A stretch of DNA of 64,000 nucleotides from Microvirga soli (GCF_016734765.1 NZ_JAERQE010000007.1:62001-126000); one strand, 5' to 3'; counted from the stretch's first letter, positions 23,572 to 32,274 are shown. Made by a program: numbers and translations. The notes: generated by a model not told the origin, from the sequence alone.

Positions 23572-24720
23572 ATGAATGCAGCTGTCCCTTTCCCGACCCC
23601 GTCCAATCCGTGGGCTGTCATGCAAAGCGTCTTCGTCGAGCACCCCCTGTTCGACGACATCATGGCCGAGGTCGAGGACGTTCTAAGCCTCCACGGCTCC
23701 GCCGCCGAGGTTCCGTGCGTGATGATCAGCGGGGTCACCGGCATTGGCAAGTCGACCCTGTTCAAGAAGCTGGTCGAAAGACACCCCGTGACCAAGGACG
23801 GCCGCCGGACGGTGCTGGCCTCCAGCGAGGAGTTGACCGTCGACGATGTGCCGCTCCTGGCCCTGGAGATGCCGTCGCGGCCGCGGGTGATGCCGGTGGC
23901 GAAGGCGATGCTCAAGGCCCTTGGCGACCCGCTCTGGAACAAGGGCAAGCGGGAGGACCTGGAGGACCGCGTCGACCTGTTCCTGAGGGCCTGCGGCACC
24001 AAGGGAGTGCTGATCGACGAGGCGCAGCGCGCCGTCGACCGCAACGGCGCGCTGACCGCGGCGGACCTGATCGACTGGATCAAGTCGCGTCACGGCAACA
24101 CCGGCATCAGCTTCATCTTCCTCGGCCTTCCCCGGATGCGGTACTTGGTGGAGCAGGATGGGCAGTTCGACCGACGCTGGGACAACGACATCCCGATGCC
24201 GCCCTATGACTGGGGCCCGGACATCCCGCCACAGGACACCCTGGACGAGGAGGACGAGGAGAACAAGGAACCGGAGAGCCGGCTCTTCTTCTATGGCCTG
24301 CTTGCGGCCTTCCAGCGCGAGAGCCCTGTCCCCTTCGCGGCGGAGATCGACGTCGGGGACTACACCACCGCGAAGCGCTTCTACTACGCCAGCCGCGGCG
24401 TGATCGGCCGGCTCAAGAAGCTGCTGGCCATGGCGATGCGCGTCATTATGCGCGAGAAGAAGGACACGCAGATCACGCTCGCGGTGCTGGAAAAGGCTTT
24501 CGACCGTGCCTTCCGCAAGGACAAGGCGATTGAGCGGCTCGTCAACCCCTTCGGCAGGGCATGGAAGGGCGAGCTCCCGCCGCCCCTGCCCCAGGACGAT
24601 GTGCCCGTGCCAAGGGCCCGTCCCCAGCCGCGGGGCGGACAGGCGCCGAACCGGGGAGGGCGGGGCCGCAAGGCCGAGCGCAATCTGGCCGTCGTGGCCG
24701 CCCTGACGAAGAGGAGCTGA
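23572..24720 (+). CDS. tnsC: TnsC-like AAA+ transposition regulator
   Basis: The start at 23572 has AAAGG at a suitable distance; an ATG at 23557 is possible. The 382-residue AAA+ protein has Walker A GVTGIGKST (residues 54-62), Walker B GVLIDEAQRA (Asp149-Glu150) and a sensor-like SFIFLGLP. These are the hallmarks of TnsC/TniB, the ATPase that links target selector and transposase. An acidic insert near 220-235 and a Pro/Arg/Gly-rich tail are additional. It lies 35 bp after tnsB and 6 bp before the first tniQ gene. It should form filaments on target DNA and recruit TnsAB. Confidence 0.92.
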   Translation: MNAAVPFPTPSNPWAVMQSVFVEHPLFDDIMAEVEDVLSLHGSAAEVPCVMISGVTGIGKSTLFKKLVERHPVTKDGRRTVLASSEELTVDDVPLLALEMPSRPRVMPVAKAMLKALGDPLWNKGKREDLEDRVDLFLRACGTKGVLIDEAQRAVDRNGALTAADLIDWIKSRHGNTGISFIFLGLPRMRYLVEQDGQFDRRWDNDIPMPPYDWGPDIPPQDTLDEEDEENKEPESRLFFYGLLAAFQRESPVPFAAEIDVGDYTTAKRFYYASRGVIGRLKKLLAMAMRVIMREKKDTQITLAVLEKAFDRAFRKDKAIERLVNPFGRAWKGELPPPLPQDDVPVPRARPQPRGGQAPNRGGRGRKAERNLAVVAALTKRS

Positions 24721-24726
24721 GCCCGG

Positions 24727-26670
24727 ATGATGTCTCCCCACACCCATGCGGGCGGATGCCTGGTGGTCCGGACCGCCCCGGATCCGGACGAGGGACTGCA
24801 TCAGTACTTGTCCCGCCTGGCGGCGCTGAACGGCTACCGCGACCCACGCTGGCTCCTCCGCGGCGCCGGCTTGCCGCGGACGTTTCTCACGACGCCATGC
24901 GATCTGGCGCGCGTGGCGGCCATGCTCGACGGGGCGGTGGACGCCGACGCGCTGGCCGCGTCGGCCTACTGGCCCCTGCCCGGCGCCCCGGATCGTCTCC
25001 GCTTCGGCGGCGTGCCATCCGGCGTGAGCCCGCGGGCCCTGGCGCTGGCGCGGGGCAAGGTGTGCCCGGCCTGCCGCGGGGACGGGCGGCCGGCCCATCG
25101 GACTTGGGACCTCTTCGGGATCGCTGTCTGCCTGCGCCATGGTTGCCTGCTGCGGGATGCCTGCGCCTCCTGCGGCGCCGCGTTCCCGCTGCTGGGCCCC
25201 GGCCTCCCGGGCTGGCGCACACGGTGCCTCCGGTGCGGCGGACCGGCGCTTGCGGAGCCTGCCCCGGCGCCGGCGCCGGCCGCAGCCCTCGCCGGCTGGC
25301 TCGATGCCCTGGCTCGGGGCGGGAACCCGCCTGGCCATGCGGTCCCCCTGCGCGGTCTGGACGCAGCGGTGCACCTGGTCCGCTTCTTCGGAGCGAAGGA
25401 CATGGAAGCCGGCGGGCGCAGGTGGCGGTCCGGCTACATCGCCAAGCCGCGCGTGGATGAGATGCTCGCCGTGATCGAGCGTGCCGCGGCGGTTCTCCTC
25501 GACTGGCCGGACGGGTTCATCGACTACCTCGAACGACACCGGCGCGCCCCGGATACGCAGGTCGGCCTTGCGGCGGAGTTCGGCTCCCTGCTGGTTCGCC
25601 TGCGCTCCGCCCTGGACGAGCCGCGCTTCGAGGCCGTCCTGGACCTCGCCCGGCGGCACGTCGCCCGGACCATTCCCGGCCCGACGGTGAAGCCGTGGTC
25701 GTTCTTCAGCGCCAGGCCGGATCATGGCGGGCCGGCCGAAGCCCCGACCGTGAGCGGCGTGGCCGCGGCCCGGGCGCTCGGCGTCAGCGTCGCGTCGGTC
25801 GCACGGATGATCGCAGCGGGAGAACTCAAGGGGGAAAGCCGCCGCATGGGCCGGCGCCAGGCCCATCTCGTCGACGCCGCGGCGTTGGCGGCCATGGCGG
25901 CGCAGCGGTCCCGATCCCTGTCGGCGGCCCAGGCCGCATCCGAGCTGGGTCTGACGCCGTATCAGGTCGAGCGCCTTCGGTCGGCCGGTCTCCTGCACGG
26001 CACGCGTGGCCTGGGGATGCCGGCCCACGAGCATCGGTTCGCCCCTGCCGACCTCACCGCCTTTGTGGACCGGCTCCACCGGGCCATCCAGGCTGACCGC
26101 GCGGCGCCGCCCCGCACCCACGCGGTCAGCCTGTCGGAGGTGGCGGGCATGCGCGCGTTCAGCCTCGTGGAGGTCGTCAGGCGGATCATCTCCGGGATCC
26201 TGCCCGTGTTCGCGGCGCCTGACGGCCTCTCCGGATCGCGCGGGCGCCTGGGCCGGCTCATGGTCTCGCGCTCCCGCCTGCTCGGGCAGCGGGCCGACCC
26301 GGCCGGCGGAATCAGCCTCGACGTCCGGCGGGCCGCGAAGGGGCTCGGCGTGTCGGTGCGCATGATCCCGGTGCTGGTCCGGGCCGGCTGCCTCGGCGCT
26401 GGCAGCCGCGGCGCGGACACGCTGGCCAGGCGCAGCGTCAGCGCGACGTCCGTCGCCGGGTTCCGGCGTGGCTTCGTGATGGCCCGCACCTTGGCGGCCC
26501 GCCACCGGACCAGCACCCGCATGGTCGTGAAGGGGTTGGCCGCCGCGGGCGTCGCGCCGGTCGTGGCATCGGATCCGCGCAAGGGGATCTCCGCGGTCTG
26601 GCGCCGCGACGATGTCGACGCGGTCGACCTCGGGCGGGTGCTCCGGCGCATGGGCGGGGACGCCTCATGA
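24727..26670 (+). CDS. tniQ: TniQ/TnsD-like target selector 1 with tandem HTH units
   Basis: The product has 647 residues. The first about 160 residues are a TniQ domain: PDEGLHQYLSRLAALNG is followed by the zinc-binding series CPAC, (V)CLRHGC and CASC (about 113-155), then CLRCGG. From about residue 340 onwards at least four or five units of the form xAAxxLGVSxxxVxRMIAAGxLxG repeat, with LV or RF strand ends like the winged helix of excisionase-type DNA-binding domains. TniQ/TnsD proteins choose the insertion site. Here the C-terminal array could read a long target sequence. It starts 6 bp after tnsC with GGAG upstream and overlaps the second tniQ by 4 bp. Confidence 0.88.
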   Translation: MMSPHTHAGGCLVVRTAPDPDEGLHQYLSRLAALNGYRDPRWLLRGAGLPRTFLTTPCDLARVAAMLDGAVDADALAASAYWPLPGAPDRLRFGGVPSGVSPRALALARGKVCPACRGDGRPAHRTWDLFGIAVCLRHGCLLRDACASCGAAFPLLGPGLPGWRTRCLRCGGPALAEPAPAPAPAAALAGWLDALARGGNPPGHAVPLRGLDAAVHLVRFFGAKDMEAGGRRWRSGYIAKPRVDEMLAVIERAAAVLLDWPDGFIDYLERHRRAPDTQVGLAAEFGSLLVRLRSALDEPRFEAVLDLARRHVARTIPGPTVKPWSFFSARPDHGGPAEAPTVSGVAAARALGVSVASVARMIAAGELKGESRRMGRRQAHLVDAAALAAMAAQRSRSLSAAQAASELGLTPYQVERLRSAGLLHGTRGLGMPAHEHRFAPADLTAFVDRLHRAIQADRAAPPRTHAVSLSEVAGMRAFSLVEVVRRIISGILPVFAAPDGLSGSRGRLGRLMVSRSRLLGQRADPAGGISLDVRRAAKGLGVSVRMIPVLVRAGCLGAGSRGADTLARRSVSATSVAGFRRGFVMARTLAARHRTSTRMVVKGLAAAGVAPVVASDPRKGISAVWRRDDVDAVDLGRVLRRMGGDAS

Positions 26671-28784
26671 CGGCGCTGGCGAGGGGGATCACGGGCCCGG
26701 GGCATTCCAGGGCGCCGTCCGCCTCCGGGGCGGTCCTGCCTGACGTCCCGGCGAACCCGTCGGCAGGCAGGCTCGTTGTGCGCTCGCCTCCCCTGCCGCA
26801 GGAAGGCTTTCTGGAGTGGCTGCTTCGCCTCTCCGCCCGCAACGTCCTTCCCGGGCCACACGCCATCCTCAAGGCCGCCGGGCTCGGCGGCGGCCTTCGG
26901 GACCACGACCGGGACAAGGTCGTTGCGAGGGTCGCCGCCCTGACCGGCGCGCCGCCGGAAGCGGTGTCGGTCCGGCTCGCCGGACGCCGGGGCGGTCCCC
27001 GGGAGGGCCTCTTCATCATCCCCGGCCATCCGGACCTGCGTCGACGCATGCTGCGCTTTCATCGGCCTGCGGTCTGTCTAGCCTGCCTTGAGGAGAATGG
27101 TGGCGTCGTGCCCGCCGCGTGGAGCCTGATCGCCTGGGTGGCTTGCCCGCGTCACGGATGCCGGATGGTCCGGACGTGCACGGCCTGCTCCACTCCGCTG
27201 TCGTGGAGCAGGCCCGCGGCCGGCCGCTGCGGCGCTCCAGGTTGTGGAAGGACCCTGTCTCGCGACGCGCCCGATCCTGCGCCCCTCCCGGTCGTCGATC
27301 TCGTGCGCCTGATCGCCAAGGCGGCGGGCGTGCCGGACGTGCCGCCTTCATCGCTGGAGCCGGTGTTCGGGAGCCTGCCGCTCAAGCACCTCCTGATGAC
27401 GATCTCGGCCTTGGATGCCCCTCTGCCGGACACGCCGGACAAGAAGATTTGGACATCGCGGCGGACGGGCGAGGACGCGGCCCATGCGGCAGCCGAGCTG
27501 CTGTGGGACTGGCCGAGGCGGTTCCACGCCCACCTGCACCGCATCCGCGACCCGGACGCGGCGGGGCGGCATGTGAGCCTCCAGAAGGAGTTTCCCGAAT
27601 TCTTTCGGCGGGTGTCGCTCTCATCGTTCCTCCCGGACGATGCACGGAAAATCCTGCTGCATGAGGCGATGGCGTTCCTTGACGAGCATTGGACCGGCGA
27701 CCCGGCGAAGTCGCAGCGTCTGTCGCGCCGGGTCGGATCGTTGTCCACCTCGAAATGGATCAGCCGCGGCCAGGCTGCCCGCCGCCTCCGGGTGAATTCG
27801 CCGGCCATCGTCGACCTGGTCAGCAAAGGGCGTCTCAAGGGCGAGAGCCGGGTCGCCGGGGCCAGCACCCGCCTGTGCATCGACCGGGCCGACCTGGAGC
27901 GGTTCGTGGTCGAGGAGAATCGGCATGTCGGCCGCGCGGCGTTCAAGGCCACGAACGGCCTTTTGACCAAGCAGCAAGTTGCGCGGCGGCTCGGCGTCGA
28001 CCTGCCCCAGGTCGTCCGCCTGGCCGAGTCAGGTCATCTTGAGCAGCGGGATCGCTATCCGGACGTGTATTACACTGGGGCTTCGGCCGACCGGCTGGTC
28101 GCGATGTTCGAGTGTGCGGCGGCCTCGGCCATGCCCGATCCCGGGCAATCCGCGAGTCGCCGGCGCGTAGTCAGCGAGCGTGGGCTTCGCCAGGGACGGC
28201 TATCCATCGATATCGTAAAGCTGGTTGAGGCCGTCGCGTCCGGCCTGGCCGCACCGGCGCAGGTGGATCAGGCGAAATCCGGCCTGCGCCGCTACTCGTT
28301 CGATGCGGACGAGATGAAGGCTCTGGCCCGGACCCTGAGCGGCGACACGACCCTCGACGTCGTTGCGGCGCAGAAGGCCCTCGGCGGGTGCGGGACGAAG
28401 GATGTGCCACGCCTCATCGCGGCGGGGCTCCTTGCGGACCTTCGGTCCGGTGGCGGGACCTGTGGTGGCCAGGGCGTGCGCAGGCGGGTGACGCGCGAGA
28501 GCGTTGAGAGCCTTCGCCGCGAGGTGGCGCCATCCTCCGTGCTGGCGCGCGAACATGGTGTGGCGGCGAACGGGTTCGACCAGCTCATGACGCGGCTGGG
28601 GCTCAAGCCTGTGCTCCCGCGAGCCGGAGAGAACACCCGGTCGTTCTGGCGCCGAGCGGAGGTCGCGGCGGCCCTCGCCGGTCGGGAAGCGCGAAACGCT
28701 TCGCAGGAATTGCGGGAAAGTGCTGGCGGATTCGCAGGAATTGGTGGTCGAAATTCGCATCCCTGCGTGGAAAGGAAATCGTAA
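26667..28784 (+). CDS. tniQ: TniQ/TnsD-like target selector 2 with tandem HTH units
   Basis: This 705-residue protein overlaps the previous gene by ATGA. It has the same layout as its neighbour: TniQ core (LPQEGFLEWLLRLSARN, then CLACLEENGG, ACPRHGC and CTACSTPL, about residues 25-175), a middle helical region, and several C-terminal HTH-like units beginning at about 370. An example is ISRGQAARRLRVNSPAIVDL followed by KGRLKGES, then LLTKQQVARRLGVD. The 3' end of the gene overlaps repeats that look like transposase-binding sites, so the last 30 residues are probably dictated by those DNA signals. Two different target selectors suggest two insertion pathways, as TnsD and TnsE do in Tn7. Confidence 0.85.
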   Translation: MTALARGITGPGHSRAPSASGAVLPDVPANPSAGRLVVRSPPLPQEGFLEWLLRLSARNVLPGPHAILKAAGLGGGLRDHDRDKVVARVAALTGAPPEAVSVRLAGRRGGPREGLFIIPGHPDLRRRMLRFHRPAVCLACLEENGGVVPAAWSLIAWVACPRHGCRMVRTCTACSTPLSWSRPAAGRCGAPGCGRTLSRDAPDPAPLPVVDLVRLIAKAAGVPDVPPSSLEPVFGSLPLKHLLMTISALDAPLPDTPDKKIWTSRRTGEDAAHAAAELLWDWPRRFHAHLHRIRDPDAAGRHVSLQKEFPEFFRRVSLSSFLPDDARKILLHEAMAFLDEHWTGDPAKSQRLSRRVGSLSTSKWISRGQAARRLRVNSPAIVDLVSKGRLKGESRVAGASTRLCIDRADLERFVVEENRHVGRAAFKATNGLLTKQQVARRLGVDLPQVVRLAESGHLEQRDRYPDVYYTGASADRLVAMFECAAASAMPDPGQSASRRRVVSERGLRQGRLSIDIVKLVEAVASGLAAPAQVDQAKSGLRRYSFDADEMKALARTLSGDTTLDVVAAQKALGGCGTKDVPRLIAAGLLADLRSGGGTCGGQGVRRRVTRESVESLRREVAPSSVLAREHGVAANGFDQLMTRLGLKPVLPRAGENTRSFWRRAEVAAALAGREARNASQELRESAGGFAGIGGRNSHPCVERKS

Positions 28785-28826
28785 GCGATTGATTCCGCTT
28801 AATGTCGATTCGCACTTATTGCGTGA
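28700..28826 (+). repeat. four imperfect TTCGCA-n5-TGCG repeats, candidate transposon-end sites
   Basis: The units start at 28700, 28731, 28754 and 28809. Examples are TTCGCAGGAATTGCGGG and TTCGCACTTATTGCGTG; the 28731 unit has TTGGTGG in place of TTGCG and the 28754 unit has a 4-bp spacer. Three lie inside the 3' end of the second tniQ gene, and the last is preceded by AATGTCGA. Clusters of 20-bp sites bound by the transposase are a defining feature of Tn7-like ends. The exact terminal base pair could not be fixed, and no partner cluster was found on the left. Confidence 0.45.
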
Positions 28827-28847
28827 CTGCCCACCATGAACTTTGTG

Positions 28848-28882
28848 AAAGGCGGAGCAGTCGAAAGCTGCTCCGCCTTTTT
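28848..28882 (+). terminator. rho-independent terminator
   Basis: AAAGGCGGAGCAG, a short loop and CTGCTCCGCCTTTTT form a 10-bp GC stem with a run of five T on the plus strand. It stands about 65 bp after the second tniQ stop and beyond the repeat cluster, so it may belong to a host gene displaced by the insertion rather than to the element. Confidence 0.85.
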
Positions 28883-29016
28883 CGTTTGTGCCAAAGTGTC
28901 TCAGCAAAGATTTCGCTTTTGATTTCAACGCGAATGCCGCTACGGAAGGATTCCCTTAACCGATCTGTTGGACAGTATCGTTAAGGCAAGGCAGGACAGG
29001 GTAAGGCTCGACGCCT

Positions 29017-30738
29017 ATGATTGATCTTCGGCGGACAGCCGCGATGTTGGCCATGCGCCATCGATCGCTCCGGCAGCAGGTGACCCTGGTGGTCGGCATC
29101 CTGTGCTTCGCACTCGTGTGCATCGTTGCCGTTGGCGCGGCCTATATCGCCCAGAGCCGCGTTCGCGGCATCGTCATGGCCCATGAGGCGCAGCAGGCTG
29201 GCGTCATCGCGAACATTCTGGATCGCGGCATGTTCGAGCGGTACCGGGAAGCCCGCAATCTTGCCGCCATGCCCGCTTTGAAGTCTATCTGGACCGGAGA
29301 TCCGGTGGGCATTCGCCAGACGCTCGAGCGAATCCAGGCCTCGTACCCGGATTACGCCTGGATCGGATATGTCACGCCCGACGGAACGGTACAGGCCGCA
29401 ACGCAGGGCATGCTGGAAGGCCAGTCCGTGCAAGCCCGCCCCTGGTTCCAGGACGGGCTGAAGGGGCCTGCCGTCGGTGACGTGCACGAGGCGAAGCTCC
29501 TGGCCAACCTCCTCGGCCCCGCACCGAAAAACGAGCCTTTCCGTTTCGTCGATGTAGCGGCTCCGGTTCGCGACGATGCGGGTCGTGTGATCGGCGTGAT
29601 CGGCGTCCATCTGAGCTGGACATGGGCCGATGAGACCCGCCAATCCATCCTCGGCAGCCCGTTCGGCGCCGGCGCGAGATCGCTCTGGATCCTATCCGCC
29701 GATGGAACGATGCTCCTCGGGCCGCAAATCGGCAGCAAGCCATTCTCAGACCAGCAAGTGCTGTCGATGCGCCAGGTGAAGGCCGGTGCCTTCGAGGATG
29801 CATCGGGTCAGGAGGCCATGCTCACGGGCTTTGCCGTGGCCGAGGGCTACAGGGATTATCCGGGTCTCGGCTGGATCGTCGTTTCACGCCAACCGGACAG
29901 CATCGCGTTTGCCGCGACACGCGGCATCGTGTGGATGATCATGGGGCTGGGTTGTGCGATTGCCGCCATCGGTCTGGTCTGCGCGCTGTTCATCGCCAGG
30001 GGCGTGGTCCGCCCGCTGCAGACCATCATCGAGGCCGCCAACCGGATCGGCCGCGACCCGGCCATCACCCAGCTGCCGCGCGTGACCGGATCGTTAGAGA
30101 TCGTCCAGCTCTCCTCGGCGCTTCGCTCCCTCCTGCGCCGAGCCGGCGCCGCGGAGCAGCAGGTGATCGAAACCTCGTCCCAGCATGCGAAGGACGTCTC
30201 CACCCTCCGCCATCTGGCCGAAACGGATGCCTTGTCCGGGCTGCTCAACCGCCGGGGCTTCAGCCTTCTCGCCGATGACGCGTTCGGCCTTTACCGGCGC
30301 TACGAACGCCCTCTTGCGGTGCTGATCCTCGACATCGACTTCTTCAAGAACGTCAACGATACCTATGGCCATGCCGCGGGAGATACGGTGATCCGGTCGC
30401 TGGCTGCGGCGTTGACCAAGGCCCTTCGCACCTCCGACAAGGTGGCCCGGTTCGGCGGTGAGGAGTTCGTCGTTCTCGTGCATGAGGTCGATGCAACCGG
30501 GATCATCACCGTTGCCCAGAACCTGCGCCGGGCCGTCGAGGCGCTCACCATCGAGCATCAGGAGCACCGGATTTCGGTGACGGTCAGCGTCGGAGGCGCC
30601 ATGGCCCGCCGCAGCGACGAGGACGTTCAGGAGGTGATCGAGAGAGCGGATTCAGCCCTCTATCGCGCCAAGACGGCAGGCCGCAATCGCGTGGTCATCG
30701 ACGGGATGCAGATTCAGCTCGCCAGTGCTGTCGCCTGA
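29017..30738 (+). CDS. membrane diguanylate cyclase with Cache sensor
   Basis: The 573-residue protein has a transmembrane helix at about 24-48 (LVVGILCFALVCIVAVGAAY), a periplasmic double-Cache-like sensor at about 60-290 (YAWIGYVTPDGTVQAAT, RPWFQDGLKG, PVRDDAGRVIGVIGVHLS), a second helix at about 300-328 and a short HAMP-like linker. The C-terminal GGDEF domain (about 395-560) contains DALSGLLNRRG, ILDIDFFKNVNDTYGH and RFGGEEFVVL. It should make cyclic di-GMP in response to a small periplasmic ligand. No obvious RxxD inhibitory site is seen before GGEEF. Converging neighbours suggest it is a single-gene unit next to the Tn7-like element. Confidence 0.92.
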   Translation: MIDLRRTAAMLAMRHRSLRQQVTLVVGILCFALVCIVAVGAAYIAQSRVRGIVMAHEAQQAGVIANILDRGMFERYREARNLAAMPALKSIWTGDPVGIRQTLERIQASYPDYAWIGYVTPDGTVQAATQGMLEGQSVQARPWFQDGLKGPAVGDVHEAKLLANLLGPAPKNEPFRFVDVAAPVRDDAGRVIGVIGVHLSWTWADETRQSILGSPFGAGARSLWILSADGTMLLGPQIGSKPFSDQQVLSMRQVKAGAFEDASGQEAMLTGFAVAEGYRDYPGLGWIVVSRQPDSIAFAATRGIVWMIMGLGCAIAAIGLVCALFIARGVVRPLQTIIEAANRIGRDPAITQLPRVTGSLEIVQLSSALRSLLRRAGAAEQQVIETSSQHAKDVSTLRHLAETDALSGLLNRRGFSLLADDAFGLYRRYERPLAVLILDIDFFKNVNDTYGHAAGDTVIRSLAAALTKALRTSDKVARFGGEEFVVLVHEVDATGIITVAQNLRRAVEALTIEHQEHRISVTVSVGGAMARRSDEDVQEVIERADSALYRAKTAGRNRVVIDGMQIQLASAVA

Positions 30739-30830
30739 CGGGAGCTTGCGAAGCAAGGCCTGCGCGGCGAACCTCGTTGAGATGCCGCTGCAGACCCTCT
30801 CCCGTGTGATCATGGGAAGCTGCTTGAATG

Positions 30831-31250
30831 TCAGCGCAGCAGCGCCCGGATGCGCGGATCGCGCAGCCAGAGCCCGGCCCAAAGGGCGATGCCCACATAG
30901 ACGCCGAACAGGGTGTGGCTGAAGAGCGGAGAGCCGACCCGCACATGGGTGGCAACCGCGCCACCGAGATAAGCGGTGATCAGGATCGCTCCCAGGAAGG
31001 CGGTTCGAGGGTAGGCGTAGAGAAGGGCGGAAGCAATGAGCACGACGCCGAGAGCGCGCCAAGTGACAGGATCCGTCGGCCAACCGAGCGGGACCACCGT
31101 ATCGATCACCACCTGAAGCGGCACCAGCTTGATGGCGCCGTCGAACAGGAGGAAAAGAACAACGAGGCCGCTCAAGGCCCGTCCGGTCCAGACAAATCCG
31201 CTGCTCGTGGGAGCGGCCTCTGCGGTTGCTGTGTGTGGCATAGTGGTCAT
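30831..31250 (-). CDS. DoxX-like membrane protein
   Basis: The start at 31250 has AGGGGAA in front; the frame is open to 31277. The 139-residue protein has four hydrophobic helices and the DoxX family features (LFLLFDGAIKLVPLQVV, ATHVRVGSPLFSHTLFGVY). DoxX-like proteins are small inner-membrane proteins of poorly known function, often found with YciI and VOC proteins and with stress or quinone-related enzymes. Here a YciI gene lies 41 bp upstream on the same strand. It converges with the diguanylate cyclase. Confidence 0.85.
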   Translation of the reverse strand: MTTMPHTATAEAAPTSSGFVWTGRALSGLVVLFLLFDGAIKLVPLQVVIDTVVPLGWPTDPVTWRALGVVLIASALLYAYPRTAFLGAILITAYLGGAVATHVRVGSPLFSHTLFGVYVGIALWAGLWLRDPRIRALLR

Positions 31251-31291
31251 TCGTTCCCCTTCCCCTTTATCCAGCAACAGCCAATGAGATT

Positions 31292-31714
31292 TCAGCGGCT
31301 CGCCAGCTTTTCGCTTGTCCGATCGTGCAGTTCAGAAACCTCGGGCGTCATGGCCTCTGCGAAATCCGCCATTTCATAGAACGGACGAATTTCAATCTCG
31401 CTCGGGCCGAGCATGGGATTAGGGCAGCGCTTCACCCACTCGACCGCCTCGGCCATGTCCTTGACCTCCCAGAGCCAGTAGCCGGCGACCAGCTCATTGG
31501 TCTGGGCAAACGGCCCATCGATGACGGTTCGGCTGGAGCCGTCGAAGGCCACGCGCTTGCCTTGGGATGAAGGCTTCAGCCCGTCGCCGGCCCGCATGAT
31601 GCCGGCATTGACCAGCTCCTCGTTGAACTTGCCCATGGCCTCCATGAGCTCGGTCGAGGGCATGATCCCCGCCTCGCTGTCCTTCGTCGCCTTCACCAGA
31701 ACCATCACGCGCAT
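31292..31714 (-). CDS. YciI-family protein
   Basis: This 140-residue YCII/DGPF-domain protein begins MRVMVLVKATKDSEAG and has the DGPF motif in RTVIDGPFAQTNELVAGYWL. The C-terminal half has GPSEIEIRPFYEMADF. Members are ferredoxin-fold proteins with a conserved Asp that may act as hydrolases or isomerases, or as partners of ECF sigma factors; the role here is unknown. It is the middle gene of a minus-strand set VOC protein, YciI, DoxX, which is divergent from an HxlR regulator that may control it. Confidence 0.9.
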   Translation of the reverse strand: MRVMVLVKATKDSEAGIMPSTELMEAMGKFNEELVNAGIMRAGDGLKPSSQGKRVAFDGSSRTVIDGPFAQTNELVAGYWLWEVKDMAEAVEWVKRCPNPMLGPSEIEIRPFYEMADFAEAMTPEVSELHDRTSEKLASR

Positions 31715-31781
31715 CGTCTTCTCCCCTCTGTTCCACGCAGATCCCTTCGGCCTGCAGGGTTTTGCCTTGGCCGGTCGACCA

Positions 31782-32213
31782 TCAGGCCGATGCCATCTCG
31801 CCCATGGTTTCCTTGGCGGCTTCCATGTCCATCCACATCACTTCCCAGATGTGACCATCGAGATCCTCGAAGCTGCGCCCGTACATGAAGCCGTAATCCT
31901 GCTTCGGCCCGACATCGATCGTGCCGCCGGCCGCTTCGGCCTTGGCAATGGTCCCATCAACATCGTCGCGACTATCGGCGGACATGCAGATCAACACCTC
32001 GGTGGTCTCGCGTGCATTCGCGATTGCCTTCGGCGTGAACTGGCGGAATTTGTCATGGGTAAGAAGCATCACGTGGATGGTCTCGGAAAACACCATGCAG
32101 GCGGCGGTGTGGTCGGTGAACTGCTCATTGTTGACGGCGCCCAGCGCCTCATAGAACGCCATGGATCGGGGCAGGTCGCTGACGGGCAGGTTCACGAAGA
32201 TCAGTTTGGACAT
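31782..32213 (-). CDS. VOC-superfamily (glyoxalase-like) protein
   Basis: This 143-residue single-domain vicinal-oxygen-chelate protein has two beta-alpha-beta-beta-beta modules. It starts MSKLIFVNLPVSDLPRSMAF; the second module contains FMYGRSFEDLDGHIWEVMWM, with a C-terminal Glu in the usual metal-ligand place. The N-terminal metal His is not clear, so the catalytic state is uncertain. Relatives of this kind are often called lactoylglutathione lyase-like or extradiol dioxygenase-like without known substrate. It is the first gene of the VOC-YciI-DoxX group. Confidence 0.85.
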   Translation of the reverse strand: MSKLIFVNLPVSDLPRSMAFYEALGAVNNEQFTDHTAACMVFSETIHVMLLTHDKFRQFTPKAIANARETTEVLICMSADSRDDVDGTIAKAEAAGGTIDVGPKQDYGFMYGRSFEDLDGHIWEVMWMDMEAAKETMGEMASA

Positions 32214-32237
32214 TGGGTCTCTCCCTCTGGCTTGGTT

Positions 32238-32266
32238 TTGACATTGATTCCACGTTCAGTTATAAA
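32238..32266 (+). promoter_or_regulatory. strong sigma-70 promoter for the HxlR gene
   Basis: TTGACA (32238-32243), a 17-bp spacer and TATAAA (32261-32266) form a near-consensus promoter on the plus strand. The ATG at 32275 starts 8 bases after the -10 box, so the mRNA would begin at or next to the start codon. Confidence 0.7.
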
Positions 32267-32274
32267 TAGCAACT

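Noticed and set aside
23683..26505. Minus-strand frame of 940 codons
   Set aside because: It is opposite to tnsC and the first tniQ gene and has an Arg/Gly/Pro-rich shadow composition.
28964..28976. TGTTGGACA as a possible terminal inverted sequence
   Set aside because: Nine bases with no matching partner on the left; it could be chance or part of the diguanylate cyclase promoter.
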